A DNA stretch of 64,000 nt from Salipiger pallidus (GCF_014643635.1 NZ_BMJV01000009.1:69560-133559); one strand, 5' to 3'. Counted from the first letter of the stretch, positions 7,970 through 16,773 are shown. Translations and numbers: made by a program. Notes: generated by a model not told the origin, from the sequence alone.

Positions 7970-8904
7970 GCCGTTCCTTCTCGGGCATCATCCCGGTGAT
8001 GATCACGCCCTTCACAGCAGACGGGCAGATCGACGAGCCTGGCCTGAAGTCGCTTGTCGACTGGTATGTGGACCACGGCGCGGATGTGCTGTTCGGCGTG
8101 TGCCAGTCCAGCGAGATGCAGTTCCTGAGCCTCGAAGAGCGGGTCGCGCTTGGCAAGGCCACGGTCAAGGCCTCAGCGGGGCGTCTTCCGGTCATCGTGT
8201 CCGGCCACGTCAGCGACACGCCCGATGCACAGGCCGACGAACTGCAGGCGATGGTCGAGACCGGCGCCGACGGCATCGTGCTGGTGACAAACCGCTTTGC
8301 CGTGGGCAACGACGACTCCGCCGCGTGGATCCGCGACCTCGACACGCTGCTCGCGCGGCTGCCCGAGGATCTGCCGCTGGGTCTCTATGAATGCCCCGCT
8401 CCCTACCGCCGCCTTCTGTCCGACGAAGAGCTGCAGTACTGTGCGCGGACCGGCCGCTTCGGCGTGCTGAAGGACGTGTCCTGCGATCTGCCCACGGTCG
8501 AACGCCGGGTGAAGCTGGTCGAGGGAACGCCCCTGCAGATCGTCAACGCCAACGCCGCCATTGCCGCTGGTGCAATGCGGGCCGGGGCGCGCGGCTTCTC
8601 GGGAGTGTTCACCAACTTCCACCCCGATCTCTACAAGTGGCTTCTTGAGCATGGTGCGGATCACCCCGAGCTTGCGGCTGACCTGACCGTCTTCCTCGCG
8701 CTGGCGGCCCAGACCGAACCCATGGGCTATCCAAAGCTTGCCAAGCTCTATCATCAGCGCCTCGGCACCTTTGCCGAGACCCTCAGCCGCACGGTGCCCT
8801 TCGACATCGAAGAGAAGTTCTGGGCCCTGACCGCCACGCTGGAACACATTGAACACGGGACCGAGACGTTCCGCGCCAGGATCGCGGCCACCCGCGCTTC
8901 CTAA
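7966..8904 (+). CDS. DapA-family (dihydrodipicolinate synthase/KDG aldolase-like) lyase
   Basis: A class I (Schiff-base) lyase of 312 residues. The TIM-barrel start is IIPVMITPFTADGQID. The catalytic Tyr is in GLYECPAPYRR and the imine-forming Lys in GVLKDVSCD. Members cleave or condense 2-keto acids: dihydrodipicolinate synthase, N-acetylneuraminate lyase, 2-keto-3-deoxysugar-acid aldolases and dehydratases. With a PfkB kinase, a hydroxyacid dehydrogenase and a TRAP transporter, a role on a keto-deoxy sugar acid is more likely than lysine synthesis. Its start overlaps the upstream stop by 4 bases. Confidence 0.88.
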   Translation: MSRSFSGIIPVMITPFTADGQIDEPGLKSLVDWYVDHGADVLFGVCQSSEMQFLSLEERVALGKATVKASAGRLPVIVSGHVSDTPDAQADELQAMVETGADGIVLVTNRFAVGNDDSAAWIRDLDTLLARLPEDLPLGLYECPAPYRRLLSDEELQYCARTGRFGVLKDVSCDLPTVERRVKLVEGTPLQIVNANAAIAAGAMRAGARGFSGVFTNFHPDLYKWLLEHGADHPELAADLTVFLALAAQTEPMGYPKLAKLYHQRLGTFAETLSRTVPFDIEEKFWALTATLEHIEHGTETFRARIAATRAS

Positions 8905-8916
8905 TCCAGAGATGAT

Positions 8917-8946
8917 GGGGCCGGGCAGGGGGATGCGCCCGGCCCC
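8917..8946. terminator. Intercistronic hairpin before the TRAP transporter genes
   Basis: GGGGCCGGGC (8917-8926) pairs perfectly with GCCCGGCCCC (8937-8946) across a 10-base loop. There is no T-run, so it is more likely an mRNA processing or attenuation structure than a complete terminator. It could set different levels for the enzyme and transporter parts of the operon. Confidence 0.5.
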
Positions 8947-8972
8947 GTCGTCGCCCCACGAAGGGAGGACAC

Positions 8973-9473
8973 ATGAAAGCTCTTTTGTTCCTTGAGCGCT
9001 ATTTCGAGCGCATCATCCTCACTGCCTCGCTCAGCGTGATGGCGGTGGTCCTGCTGGCGCAGGTCTTCATGCGCTACTTCATGCGCTCGCCCTTCGTCTG
9101 GTCCGAAGAGCTGGCCCGTTACATCCTTGTCTGGGCCGCTATCCTCGGTGTCAGCCTCGCGGTGCGCGAACGCCGCCACATCAGCGTCGATTTCCTGCCG
9201 GTGGTGATGGGGCCACGGGTCACCGGGTTCTTCTCGGTGATCGCGCATCTTGGTGTGCTTGCGTTCAGCGTGATCCTCGTCTGGGAATCCCTGCCACTGA
9301 TCGAACGCCTGAAGATGATCGGCCAGACCTCGCCTGCGCTCAATCTTCCCATGTGGATGGTCTACCTCGCGGTGCCCGTCGGGTTCGGCCTGACCGCCCT
9401 GCGCACCCTGCAGGCCTTGTGGATGGACTTCCGGGGCCATCCCGAGAAACCCCATCCCGAGGTGTCTTCCTGA
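8973..9473 (+). CDS. TRAP transporter small permease, DctQ family
   Basis: A 166-residue membrane protein with four hydrophobic segments. It carries the DctQ hallmark between helices 1 and 2 (QVFMRYFMRSPFVWSEELAR), then VWAAILGVSLAVRERRHIS. It pairs with the large permease to form the TRAP membrane complex. A GGGAGG site precedes the ATG. The stop overlaps the start of the large permease (TGATG). Confidence 0.93.
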   Translation: MKALLFLERYFERIILTASLSVMAVVLLAQVFMRYFMRSPFVWSEELARYILVWAAILGVSLAVRERRHISVDFLPVVMGPRVTGFFSVIAHLGVLAFSVILVWESLPLIERLKMIGQTSPALNLPMWMVYLAVPVGFGLTALRTLQALWMDFRGHPEKPHPEVSS

Positions 9474-10750
9474 TGTACGCTGCACTTTCCATCGTCTCAT
9501 TCTTCGTCCTGCTGCTGCTGACGGTTCCGGTCGCGATCTCGCTTGGCTTCGGGGCGATCATCCCTGCCTGGTTCGGGGCGCCCACCAATACCGGGCAGTC
9601 GATCCGGACCATTGTCACGGCGATTGACAGCTTCCCGTTCCTCGCGGTGCCGCTGTTCATGATGGCTGGCGACCTGATGACCCGCGGCGGCCTTGCCAAG
9701 CGGCTGTTCAGCTTTGCCGATGCGCTGCTGGGACGGCTGAACGGCGGGCTTGCGATTTCGACCGTGATGGCCTGCATGCTCTTCGGCGCGATCTCGGGCT
9801 CGTCGCCCGCCACCGTCGCGGCGATCGGCGCGATGGCCATCCCGCTGCTGCTCAATCAGGGCTACGACCTGCGCTTCGCGTCGGTGCTGGTCACCACCGC
9901 TGGCACGCTCGGGGTGATCGTGCCGCCGTCGATCCCGATGATCATCTACGGCATGTCCGCCAATGTGTCGGTGTCGGCGCTGTTCCTGGGCGGCATTCTT
10001 CCCGCCGCCACCATCGCCCTGCTGCTGATGGGCTACGCCTTCTGGTACGGCACCAAGAACAAGGACCGCATCACCACGACGGCGGGCCAGACCTCCATCC
10101 TCAAGGCCTTCCGCAGCAGCTTCTGGGCGCTTCTGGCCCCGGTGATCGTGCTGGGCGGTATCTATTCCGGCATCTTCACCCCTACCGAGGCGGCAGCCAT
10201 CGCGGTTGGGTACAGCGTCTTCGTATCGATGGTGATCTTCCGCGAGCTGACCTTCAGGGGGCTGGTGGAATCCGTCGCGCAGACATCGCTGACCATTGCG
10301 CCGATCCTGATCATCGCTGGCACCGGCGCGGCCATCGGACGGACGCTGAACCTGCTGGGCGTGCCGGGAATGCTGGGCGACCTCGTGGGCGGCAACGTTT
10401 CGGATGCACTGATGCTGCTGCTGGTGGTCAACGTGATCCTTCTGGTCGTGGGCATGGTTATGGAGACCATCGCCGCGATCATCGTGCTGACCCCGATCCT
10501 GCTGCCGTTGGTCACCCAGTACCAGATCGACCCGATCCACTTCGGCCTGATCATGACGGTGAACCTTGCCATCGGCTTCGTGTCGCCGCCCGTCGGCGCC
10601 AACCTCTACATCGCAAGCGGCCTGACCGGATTGAGCGTTGTGCGCATCTGCCAAGGCCTCCTGGTGCCCTTCGCGCTGCTGCTGCTCGGGCTTGCGATCA
10701 TCACCTACGTTCCGGGACTGACGCTGGGCCTTCCCGCCCTGCTGAACTGA
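9473..10750 (+). CDS. TRAP transporter large permease, DctM family
   Basis: A permease of 425 residues with about 12 hydrophobic segments. It carries the DctM motifs PLFMMAGDLMTRGGL, GAISGSSPATVAAIGAMAIP, GVIVPPSIPMIIYG and FVSPPVGANLYIASG. It is a sodium- or proton-driven importer of an organic acid, working with DctQ and the binding protein. The ATG at 9473 shares a base with the preceding stop. An upstream in-frame extension overlaps dctQ and is rejected. Confidence 0.94.
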   Translation: MYAALSIVSFFVLLLLTVPVAISLGFGAIIPAWFGAPTNTGQSIRTIVTAIDSFPFLAVPLFMMAGDLMTRGGLAKRLFSFADALLGRLNGGLAISTVMACMLFGAISGSSPATVAAIGAMAIPLLLNQGYDLRFASVLVTTAGTLGVIVPPSIPMIIYGMSANVSVSALFLGGILPAATIALLLMGYAFWYGTKNKDRITTTAGQTSILKAFRSSFWALLAPVIVLGGIYSGIFTPTEAAAIAVGYSVFVSMVIFRELTFRGLVESVAQTSLTIAPILIIAGTGAAIGRTLNLLGVPGMLGDLVGGNVSDALMLLLVVNVILLVVGMVMETIAAIIVLTPILLPLVTQYQIDPIHFGLIMTVNLAIGFVSPPVGANLYIASGLTGLSVVRICQGLLVPFALLLLGLAIITYVPGLTLGLPALLN

Positions 10751-10790
10751 CCCTTCCGGTACGCCCTTTTTCAAAGTGAGGAGAACCAAG

Positions 10791-11798
10791 ATGAAACCCA
10801 TCAAGACCCTGCTCTGGTCCTGCGCGGCCAGCTGTGCCTTCGCCCTGCCGGCCATGGCTGCCGACTACACCATGATCATGGCCCACGGCCTGTCGGACCG
10901 GGCGCACCCGCTCTACAAGGCGTTCGAGAAGATCGAAACCGACATCGAGGAACGCTCCGAGGGCCGCATCGATGTGGTCGACCAAGGCGGTGGCGCCCTT
11001 GGTGGTGACCGCGAGGTCATGGAATCGCTGATGCTCGGCGACATCCAGTTCGCTCCGCTGGGTACCTCGGGCGCAGTGCAGTTCATCCCTGAATTCGCCG
11101 TGTTCGACATTCCCTACGTGCTGCCGACCGATCCGGCCGTGCTCAAGCCACTGCTCAACGACAGCGACCTGTCCGAGCAGCTGACCAGCGTGCTCGCGGA
11201 CCGTGGCATTATGTTCGGCGGCATCCTCGACGGCGGCTTCCGCAACCTGACCACCTCGGGAACTGAAGTGCACACGCCCGCCGACATCGCCGACAATGGC
11301 CTGCGCATCCGGGTTCAGGAAAACCCCGTGCACATCGCCATTTGGCGCGATCTCGGTGCCGCACCGACGCCCATCGCCTTCCCCGAGCTTTACGGCGCTC
11401 TGCAGCAGGGCGTGGTCGACGGGCAGGAAAACCCCTACGGCCACATCCTGTCCCAGCGCTTCTACGAAGTGCAGGATTACCTGATCAACACGCAGCACAT
11501 CTTCCTCGCGAACATCAACCTGATCAACCAGGAGTGGTTCGAGGGGCTGCCCGAGGATTTGCAGACCATCGTCTCGGACGTGCTGGCCGAGTCGGTGGAC
11601 TACCAGTGGGATCTGCAGGCGGAGGCCGAGGGTGACATGCGTGAGCAGCTGGCAGAGCATCTGACCATCATCGACCTGACCGACGAGGAAATCGCGCAGT
11701 TCCGTGACCAGACCTCGGGCATCATTGACATGGCGCGGGAACGTGCGGGCGACGAGACCGTTGACGCGCTTCTTTCGGCAACCGACAGCGCCCAGTAA
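10791..11798 (+). CDS. TRAP transporter substrate-binding protein, DctP family
   Basis: A periplasmic binding protein of 335 residues. It has a signal peptide (MKPIKTLLW, hydrophobic core, cleavage after ALPAMA). DctP features follow: FEKIETDIEERSEGRIDV, GALGGDREVMESLMLGD and RIRVQENPVHIAIWRDLGA, where the Arg usually contacts the carboxylate of the ligand. The ATG at 10791 follows GAGGAG at good spacing. It is the last gene of the LacI-controlled operon, with a hairpin just downstream. Confidence 0.93.
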   Translation: MKPIKTLLWSCAASCAFALPAMAADYTMIMAHGLSDRAHPLYKAFEKIETDIEERSEGRIDVVDQGGGALGGDREVMESLMLGDIQFAPLGTSGAVQFIPEFAVFDIPYVLPTDPAVLKPLLNDSDLSEQLTSVLADRGIMFGGILDGGFRNLTTSGTEVHTPADIADNGLRIRVQENPVHIAIWRDLGAAPTPIAFPELYGALQQGVVDGQENPYGHILSQRFYEVQDYLINTQHIFLANINLINQEWFEGLPEDLQTIVSDVLAESVDYQWDLQAEAEGDMREQLAEHLTIIDLTDEEIAQFRDQTSGIIDMARERAGDETVDALLSATDSAQ

Positions 11799-11806
11799 GA
11801 CAAGAC

Positions 11807-11832
11807 GCCCCGCCCTTCTACAGGGGCGGGGC
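11807..11832 (+). terminator. Hairpin after the TRAP operon
   Basis: GCCCCGCCC (11807-11815) pairs with GGGCGGGGC (11824-11832), an unbroken 9-base G/C stem beginning 8 bases after the dctP stop and followed by CCTTCCCT. It is a likely transcription terminator, though without a strong T-run. Confidence 0.65.
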
Positions 11833-11858
11833 CCTTCCCTGAAGGCCGCTCCGGTAGG

Positions 11859-12175
11859 GCAACTGCGAGACTGGATGACCTGCGCGATCGGGCGCGCCGC
11901 AAGCTGCCGAAGATCTTCTTCGACGACATCGACGGCACTGCCTTCAGCAAGACGACGGCACACTACAACCGTGCCAATTTCGATGACATCCTGCTGCGCC
12001 AGCGTGTTCTGCGCGACGTCGCGAACTTCAACCTCGCCATGACCATCCCTGGACGCGATCTGCCGATGCCGGTCATGCTGAGGCGAGTGGGCTGTTCCGG
12101 GCTCTTCGCCGCGCATGGCGAAGCACAGGCGGATCACGCCACAGACACCCCGTCGGCGGCCTGCGCGAGAAGAAC
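11859..12175 (+). pseudogene. Fragment of an FMN-dependent alpha-hydroxy-acid (L-lactate) dehydrogenase
   Basis: A plus-strand frame resembles the N-terminus of LldD-type enzymes: ATARLDDLRDRARRKLPKIF, FDDIDGTAF, FDDILLRQRVLRDV, and GCSGLFAAHGEAQADHAT. Similarity stops after about 95 residues. No start codon or FMN-binding remainder is present. It is a truncated remnant from a former lactate or hydroxyacid oxidation gene. Confidence 0.7.
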
Positions 12176-12223
12176 ATGCGCAAAGAGGCTCGCAGGACTG
12201 GAACCATGAGTGATGGCGTTCCG

Positions 12224-12391
12224 TCAGTCCTGCCTGCGGGTCAGCAAGGCGATGCGCTGGAAGTGTCCATGGCGTGTAAGCCGACACATAGCGGTTTCAG
12301 CGGCTGCGCTGTCTCCGCCGTCGATCGCCTGACAGATTTCTTGATGTTCCTTGAGCGAGAACGACCCTAAGTCGTACTTGCCGGGGGTGGT
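12224..12391 (-). pseudogene. C-terminal fragment of a GntR/FadR-type (FCD) regulator
   Basis: The reverse strand ends with SLKEHQEICQAIDGGDSAAA and ETAMCRLTRHGHFQRIALL before a stop. That is the typical last two helices of an FCD effector domain. There is no DNA-binding domain. The open frame extending beyond 12391 reads into an unrelated fragment on the other strand. It is only about 55 residues and cannot function. Confidence 0.65.
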
Positions 12392-12397
12392 GCCTCG

Positions 12398-12902
12398 ATG
12401 GCGCGCGCGCTCGGGATGCAGGTCACGGCCTTCGATTCCGCTTTGCGGGCAGAGGATCTTTCGCGCGATGAGTTCGAACTTTGCAGCAGCATCGACGCGC
12501 TGGTCGCGAGCTCTGACATCATCCCGCTGCACTGCCTGCGGGTTCCATCCACGCGGCAAAAGGTGGATGCGGCGTCCCTCTCCAGGATGCAGAGCCACGC
12601 AATGCTGGTAAACACCGCCCGTGGCGAGATCATCGACGAGACCGCTCCCGGGGCTGCTTTCAGGCAAGGGGATAGCGCCGGCGCTTCCGGCGACAGCTTT
12701 GAGGTGGAGCCACCTTACAACGGTCATCCCCTATTTTTGGCGTCCGAACTGATTGTCTCGCCTCATGCTGCGGGCCTGACCTCGGGGGCCGAGCGCGATG
12801 ACAACGATGGCAGTGCATTTCTTCATGGACACGATTGCTGGCAAGGATGTGTCAGCGGAATTCCGAGCCGAGGCCAAGACCCTCGACGGACTGACCGAAT
12901 AG
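12398..12902 (+). pseudogene. C-terminal fragment of a D-2-hydroxyacid dehydrogenase, frameshifted
   Basis: The plus strand reads MARALGMQVTAFDSAL, DALVASSDIIPLHC, LVNTARGEIIDE, then HPLFLASELIVSPHAAGLTS. This is the second half of a hydroxyacid dehydrogenase's NAD domain and its catalytic His region. The nucleotide-binding GxGxxG is missing. After AGLTSGAE the natural ending continues in another frame (DTIAGKDVSAEFRAEAK, LDGLTE) to a TAG at about 12902. It is truncated and frameshifted, hence not functional. Confidence 0.7.
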
Positions 12903-12984
12903 GAGATCCACATGAGTGAAGGCTTTGGAATCCGCGAAACCTGAACGCCTGCCAGTGTGGCGGATGTAGAACGCGGAGAGGCGA

Positions 12985-13659
12985 TCAGCCTTCGACGGAC
13001 CGTCGTGGTGGCCGCTGCGTGTTGAGCTTGGTCTTGCGAAACCGCTCGATCGCTGCACATAGATGGGATGTCACTGCGGAGCGAGCCCACTCGGCGTTGC
13101 GGCTGCGCAACGCGTTGATGATATCCTGATGCTGTCGGATACTCTCCATCGCGTCCTCATCGGAATAGATGAAGAAGCCGCCGATGATGAGCGGGTATTC
13201 CAGTAGGTTCATGCCAAAGACCCGGAGCCGGGCGCTACCGCAGAGATCGTAGAACATGGTATGAAACGCTAAATTGTGCTGCTGCACTTGGTCGAGATAG
13301 CCTTTCGGACGGGTTTTTACGGCCTCCTCGATGCGGTTGTTCAGCCACTCCATGCGCGCGATGTCCTCGTCTCGGACATGCCGGGTCGCCCAGGCGGCAG
13401 CCTGCCCTTCCGCAAGAAGCCGGAGTTGGAAAATCTCTTCGGTGTCGCTTTCGCGCCATTTCGTTACGATGGCTCCGCGCTTCGGCGCCGCTTCAAGTAG
13501 GCCTTCGGTGATCAGGCGCTGAATCGCCGTGCGAACAGGAGTCCGGCTGACCCCCAGCTCGGTGGCGATGTGCTCCTCTTTCAACTTCATGCCAGGTTCG
13601 AAGAAGCCGGCGATGAGTTTGCGACGAAGCTCGGTATGTACGTCGTCACTGACACTCAT
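12985..13659 (-). CDS. GntR-family transcriptional regulator (FadR/FCD subfamily)
   Basis: A 224-residue regulator with an N-terminal winged helix (about 8-72: KEEHIATELGVSRTPVRTAI, ITEGLLEAAPKRGAIV). The FCD ligand-binding domain follows, ending in RQHQDIINALRSRNAEWARS and VTSHLCAAIERFR. FCD regulators commonly sense carboxylic acids. It is the last gene on the strand after tctCBA, so it probably controls this tripartite carboxylate transporter and the divergent dehydrogenase operon. Confidence 0.9.
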   Translation of the reverse strand: MSVSDDVHTELRRKLIAGFFEPGMKLKEEHIATELGVSRTPVRTAIQRLITEGLLEAAPKRGAIVTKWRESDTEEIFQLRLLAEGQAAAWATRHVRDEDIARMEWLNNRIEEAVKTRPKGYLDQVQQHNLAFHTMFYDLCGSARLRVFGMNLLEYPLIIGGFFIYSDEDAMESIRQHQDIINALRSRNAEWARSAVTSHLCAAIERFRKTKLNTQRPPRRSVEG

Positions 13660-13735
13660 GCTCGGAGGCCTCCTGTTTCCCTTGGTCTGCCTTTTAAGAA
13701 TGCGAAGATGGGTTGCGCAAGCGATACCTAGGAAA

Positions 13736-13773
13736 CGGAACGTTCCGGTCCCATGTGGGGCCGAAACGTTCGG
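13736..13773. promoter_or_regulatory. Two near-palindromes between tctA and gntR
   Basis: CGGAACGTTCCG (13736-13747, perfect) and CCGAAACGTTCGG (13761-13773, near-perfect) share an AACGTT core. The CGGTCCCA..TGGGGCCG sequence between them could also fold as a hairpin after tctA. They lie upstream of gntR and may be its own operator or a read-through control structure. Function is inferred only. Confidence 0.35.
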
Positions 13774-13792
13774 ATGTCTGTGGCTTTATAGG

Positions 13793-15286
13793 TCAGGCCT
13801 TGGCGTTGACTTTGTTCTTGCGCCAAGTCGTCCAGGCAGGCGAAACAAGCGCGATCACAACAAGAAACGCCAGGATGATCGAAATCGGACTGCGCACGAG
13901 GTAGGTGATGTTGTCGCCCGAGATCAGCAGGGCGCGACGCAGGTTCTCTTCCGCAATGGGGCCCAGTATCACCGCAAGTACCGCCGGGGCCGTTGGGATC
14001 GAAAGACGCTCCATTGCGAAACCGATCAGGCCAAACACCAGCATCAGGATGACTTCGAAAATGCTGTTGTGAATGGCATAGACCCCGACGGTAGTCAGTA
14101 CGAGAATGATCGGCCCGAGGATCTGGCGCGGTACGCGAAGAACGTTGACATAGGCGCGCGCCCCAAGTTTGCCAATGACAAACATCATCCCTGAGGTGAC
14201 AAGCATTGTCAGCATGAAGCCGTAGGTGACTTCCGCGTCCGCCCGGAACAGATCGGGTCCGGGACGCAGCCCGTGAACGAGAAGGGCGCCAAGAATGACT
14301 GCGGCGACCGCATTGCCGGGAATGCCTAGCGTCAGCGCCGGTATCAGTGTGGCCGCCGTGTCCGCATTGTTGGCGCATTCGGGCGCTGCGAGGCCCGCGG
14401 GTTCACCTTTGCCCCAATTGTCCTTGTTCTTGGAGTAACGCCGCTCTTCCTGCCAGGCCAGAAGCGCAGCGATATTGCCTCCGAGTGCCGGGATAAGCCC
14501 GACAATAAGGCCGATGGCAGAGGAGCGGAGCCACGTCGGTATCAGGCTCGACCAGGAGAAGTTGGCGGTCTTCTCGCCAAGGTCCACATTGCCTGCATCA
14601 ATCGTGTTGCGGCCCATCATCAGGTCGATCGCTGGAGGGATGGCATAGAGCCCTGTCAGCAACACGATGATGTGGATGCCAGAGAGAAACTCGACCGATC
14701 CGAAAGTGAAGCGTTCGTTGCCGGTGATGGTGTCAATCCCCACGACCCCAAGGCAGAGGCCGAAGCATGCCGAGAGGATGCCCTTCGCAGGGTTACCCGA
14801 GAGCATGATTGCGATTGTCGTCATCCCGAACACCGCGAGCCAGAAATAGTCGGCGGGACCGAAGCGCAGGGCGATCATCGCAAGCGGAGGCGCGAGCAGC
14901 AGCAGTGCCACGGCGCTCACCGCGCTCCCGATGGAGGACGACACGAGCGAAATGTTGAGCGCGAGCCTTGCTTTGCCTTGCTTGGCCATCTCATGGCCGT
15001 CGAAGACAGTGGCAATGCCGGCGGGTGTGCCGGGGATGCGCAGAAGGATCGCGGGGATCGAGCCGCCATACATCGACCCGTTGTAGATGCCGGCGATCAT
15101 GCCCAGAGCCACGAGCGGCTCCATTGTAAAGGTCAGCGGAATCAGCACGGCGATGCCCATCGTCGCGGACAGCCCCGGCAGCGCGCCGACAGCGATACCG
15201 ACGGCAGTGCCGACGATCATTGCGAGAAGAACGCTCGGATCGAGCAACGCAGGCGCGGCCTGCGCGATATTCATGAAAACGTCCAT
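13793..15286 (-). CDS. tctA: Tripartite tricarboxylate transporter large permease, TctA family
   Basis: A 497-residue permease with about 11-12 hydrophobic segments and the TctA signatures: GIAVGALPGLSATMGIAVLI at the N-terminus, YNGSMYGGSIPAILLRIPGT, and TLGIPGNAVAAVILGALLVH in the second half. It imports citrate-like or other carboxylates from the periplasmic binding protein. The frame is open upstream into tctB, but the ATG at 15286 lies 2 bases after the tctB stop and gives the normal family start. It is part of tctC-tctB-tctA-gntR. Confidence 0.94.
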   Translation of the reverse strand: MDVFMNIAQAAPALLDPSVLLAMIVGTAVGIAVGALPGLSATMGIAVLIPLTFTMEPLVALGMIAGIYNGSMYGGSIPAILLRIPGTPAGIATVFDGHEMAKQGKARLALNISLVSSSIGSAVSAVALLLLAPPLAMIALRFGPADYFWLAVFGMTTIAIMLSGNPAKGILSACFGLCLGVVGIDTITGNERFTFGSVEFLSGIHIIVLLTGLYAIPPAIDLMMGRNTIDAGNVDLGEKTANFSWSSLIPTWLRSSAIGLIVGLIPALGGNIAALLAWQEERRYSKNKDNWGKGEPAGLAAPECANNADTAATLIPALTLGIPGNAVAAVILGALLVHGLRPGPDLFRADAEVTYGFMLTMLVTSGMMFVIGKLGARAYVNVLRVPRQILGPIILVLTTVGVYAIHNSIFEVILMLVFGLIGFAMERLSIPTAPAVLAVILGPIAEENLRRALLISGDNITYLVRSPISIILAFLVVIALVSPAWTTWRKNKVNAKA

Positions 15287-15288
15287 GA

Positions 15289-15744
15289 TCAGAATCCAGC
15301 CATGGTCAGAAGACGTTCGGGCGGTAGTGGCACGGCCAGAAGCGCCCGGAAGACAATGTAGAGTACGACAACGAAGCCCACCGTCGTTAAGCTGGTGACA
15401 AGGGCGTTGCGATAGCCGAACGTATAGGACAGCGCGGGCACGAAAATCAGGGTGGTGGTGAAGAGGCCGACCCACAAGAACCCGGCGACAAAGGCCGCCC
15501 CTGCGCAGACGATGGTGAGAAACCGACGCACATCGGCCTGCATTACCATTGGCGCAGCAGCTTCATCCTGCGCCGTAACGAAGATACCGATGGCCCAGGC
15601 AATGCACATCAGCAAGCCGAGGCCCGATGCCGCGCTTGGCATATAGGCTGACCGATTGCTGTAGTTCAGGCCGTTCCAAAGCAAGACAGCAAAAAGGATG
15701 CCGAATAAGCTGGCCGCAACCAACTCGGTGTGGCGCCTGCTCAT
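15289..15744 (-). CDS. tctB: Tripartite tricarboxylate transporter small permease, TctB family
   Basis: A 151-residue membrane protein with four hydrophobic segments (SLFGILFAVLLWNGL, LGLLMCIAWAIGIFV, FLTIVCAGAAFVAGFL, TTVGFVVVLYIVFRALL). The size, topology and place between tctC and tctA identify the poorly conserved TctB subunit. It forms the membrane complex with TctA. Confidence 0.85.
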   Translation of the reverse strand: MSRRHTELVAASLFGILFAVLLWNGLNYSNRSAYMPSAASGLGLLMCIAWAIGIFVTAQDEAAAPMVMQADVRRFLTIVCAGAAFVAGFLWVGLFTTTLIFVPALSYTFGYRNALVTSLTTVGFVVVLYIVFRALLAVPLPPERLLTMAGF

Positions 15745-15816
15745 GCGCTTCCTCCCAAATCCGAATAGTCATCCACCCTTGCTGGCCGGCACAGACCGGC
15801 CAGCAGAGTGGCGGCG

Positions 15817-16773
15817 TCACTTAACCCAAGGATCTTCTTTCCAGAGAGTCTGCAGATTGCTGTCGAGCTCGTCCAGTTTGGCTTGGAAATCAGCCGCATT
15901 CTGGAAGTCCAGCGGAAGGTCCTGCTTTTCAGCGGCCGCTAGGAACTCGGGATCCTCCACGGTTTTGGCAATGGCCTCCTGCAGAGCGTTCAGCGCCTCT
16001 TTGGGGATCCCCGCCGGAGCACCGATGCCGCGGCTGGACCCCATTACGAGATCATAGCCCTGTTCTTGGAAGGTCGGAACATCGGGCGCGCCGGTCCAGC
16101 GCTTTTCACCCATCTGGCCGAGCGCAATCAGCTCGCCCTCATTGACGAGAGATGCCGCCTCGCTGATGTTGAGCCCTGCCATGGCAATATGCCCGCCCAT
16201 GACGGCAGCGCGCACATCTGCGGCACCGGAAAACGGAACGTGGGTCATCGAGATGCCCGTGAGGCGCTCGAATTGAAGGACGGCGAGATGATCATCGCCG
16301 CCGACACCAGAGGTGCCATAGGTCACGCTGCCAGGATTTTCCTTTGCGTAGGCAACTAGCTCGTCGAGCGTCGTGAACGGCGAATTCGGCAGAACATTGA
16401 AGGCTCCGGCATCATCGACCACATTCGAGACGGCCTGAATGCTGTCCATGGAGTAGCGCGTCTGGCGCGCAATCGGAATGCTGAGGATATTCGGCGTGTT
16501 GATGAAGCCGATGGTATAGCCGTCGGGCCTTGCGCGGCTCAGTTCAGTGAAGCCCACTTCGCCGCCCGCTCCGGGCCGGTTTACCACCGTGATCGTGGCG
16601 CCCTCGCCCAGATACTTCTCGATAAAGGGCGCAAGAGTGCGCGCCGCGGTATCTGTGCCGCCTCCGGCGGAGTAGGCGACGATCATCTCGATCGGGCGCT
16701 CAGGATACTCGGCCGCTGCCGCGCCGGCGATGGTCAAGCCGAAGGCTGACGCAATGGCGAAAAGTCTCTTCAT
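15817..16773 (-). CDS. tctC: Tripartite tricarboxylate transporter substrate-binding protein, TctC/Bug family
   Basis: A 318-residue periplasmic binding protein with a clear signal peptide (AIASAFGLTIAGAAAA, cleavage before EYPERPIEMIVAYSAGGGTD). The Bug-family ligand loops follow: VNRPGAGGEVGFTELSRA, then GTSGVGGDDHLAVLQFERL and VPFSGAADVRAAVMGGHI. These proteins bind small carboxylates through backbone and water contacts, so the ligand cannot be read from sequence. It is the first gene of the leftward operon, with an AT-rich shared promoter region upstream. Confidence 0.94.
   Translation of the reverse strand: MKRLFAIASAFGLTIAGAAAAEYPERPIEMIVAYSAGGGTDTAARTLAPFIEKYLGEGATITVVNRPGAGGEVGFTELSRARPDGYTIGFINTPNILSIPIARQTRYSMDSIQAVSNVVDDAGAFNVLPNSPFTTLDELVAYAKENPGSVTYGTSGVGGDDHLAVLQFERLTGISMTHVPFSGAADVRAAVMGGHIAMAGLNISEAASLVNEGELIALGQMGEKRWTGAPDVPTFQEQGYDLVMGSSRGIGAPAGIPKEALNALQEAIAKTVEDPEFLAAAEKQDLPLDFQNAADFQAKLDELDSNLQTLWKEDPWVK

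Noticed and set aside
9497-10855. A 452-residue reverse-strand open frame opposite the TRAP large permease, rich in His, Gln and Asp.
   Set aside because: It is the antisense of a clear DctM gene. Composition reflects the high-GC complement of membrane-helix codons; there are no family features.
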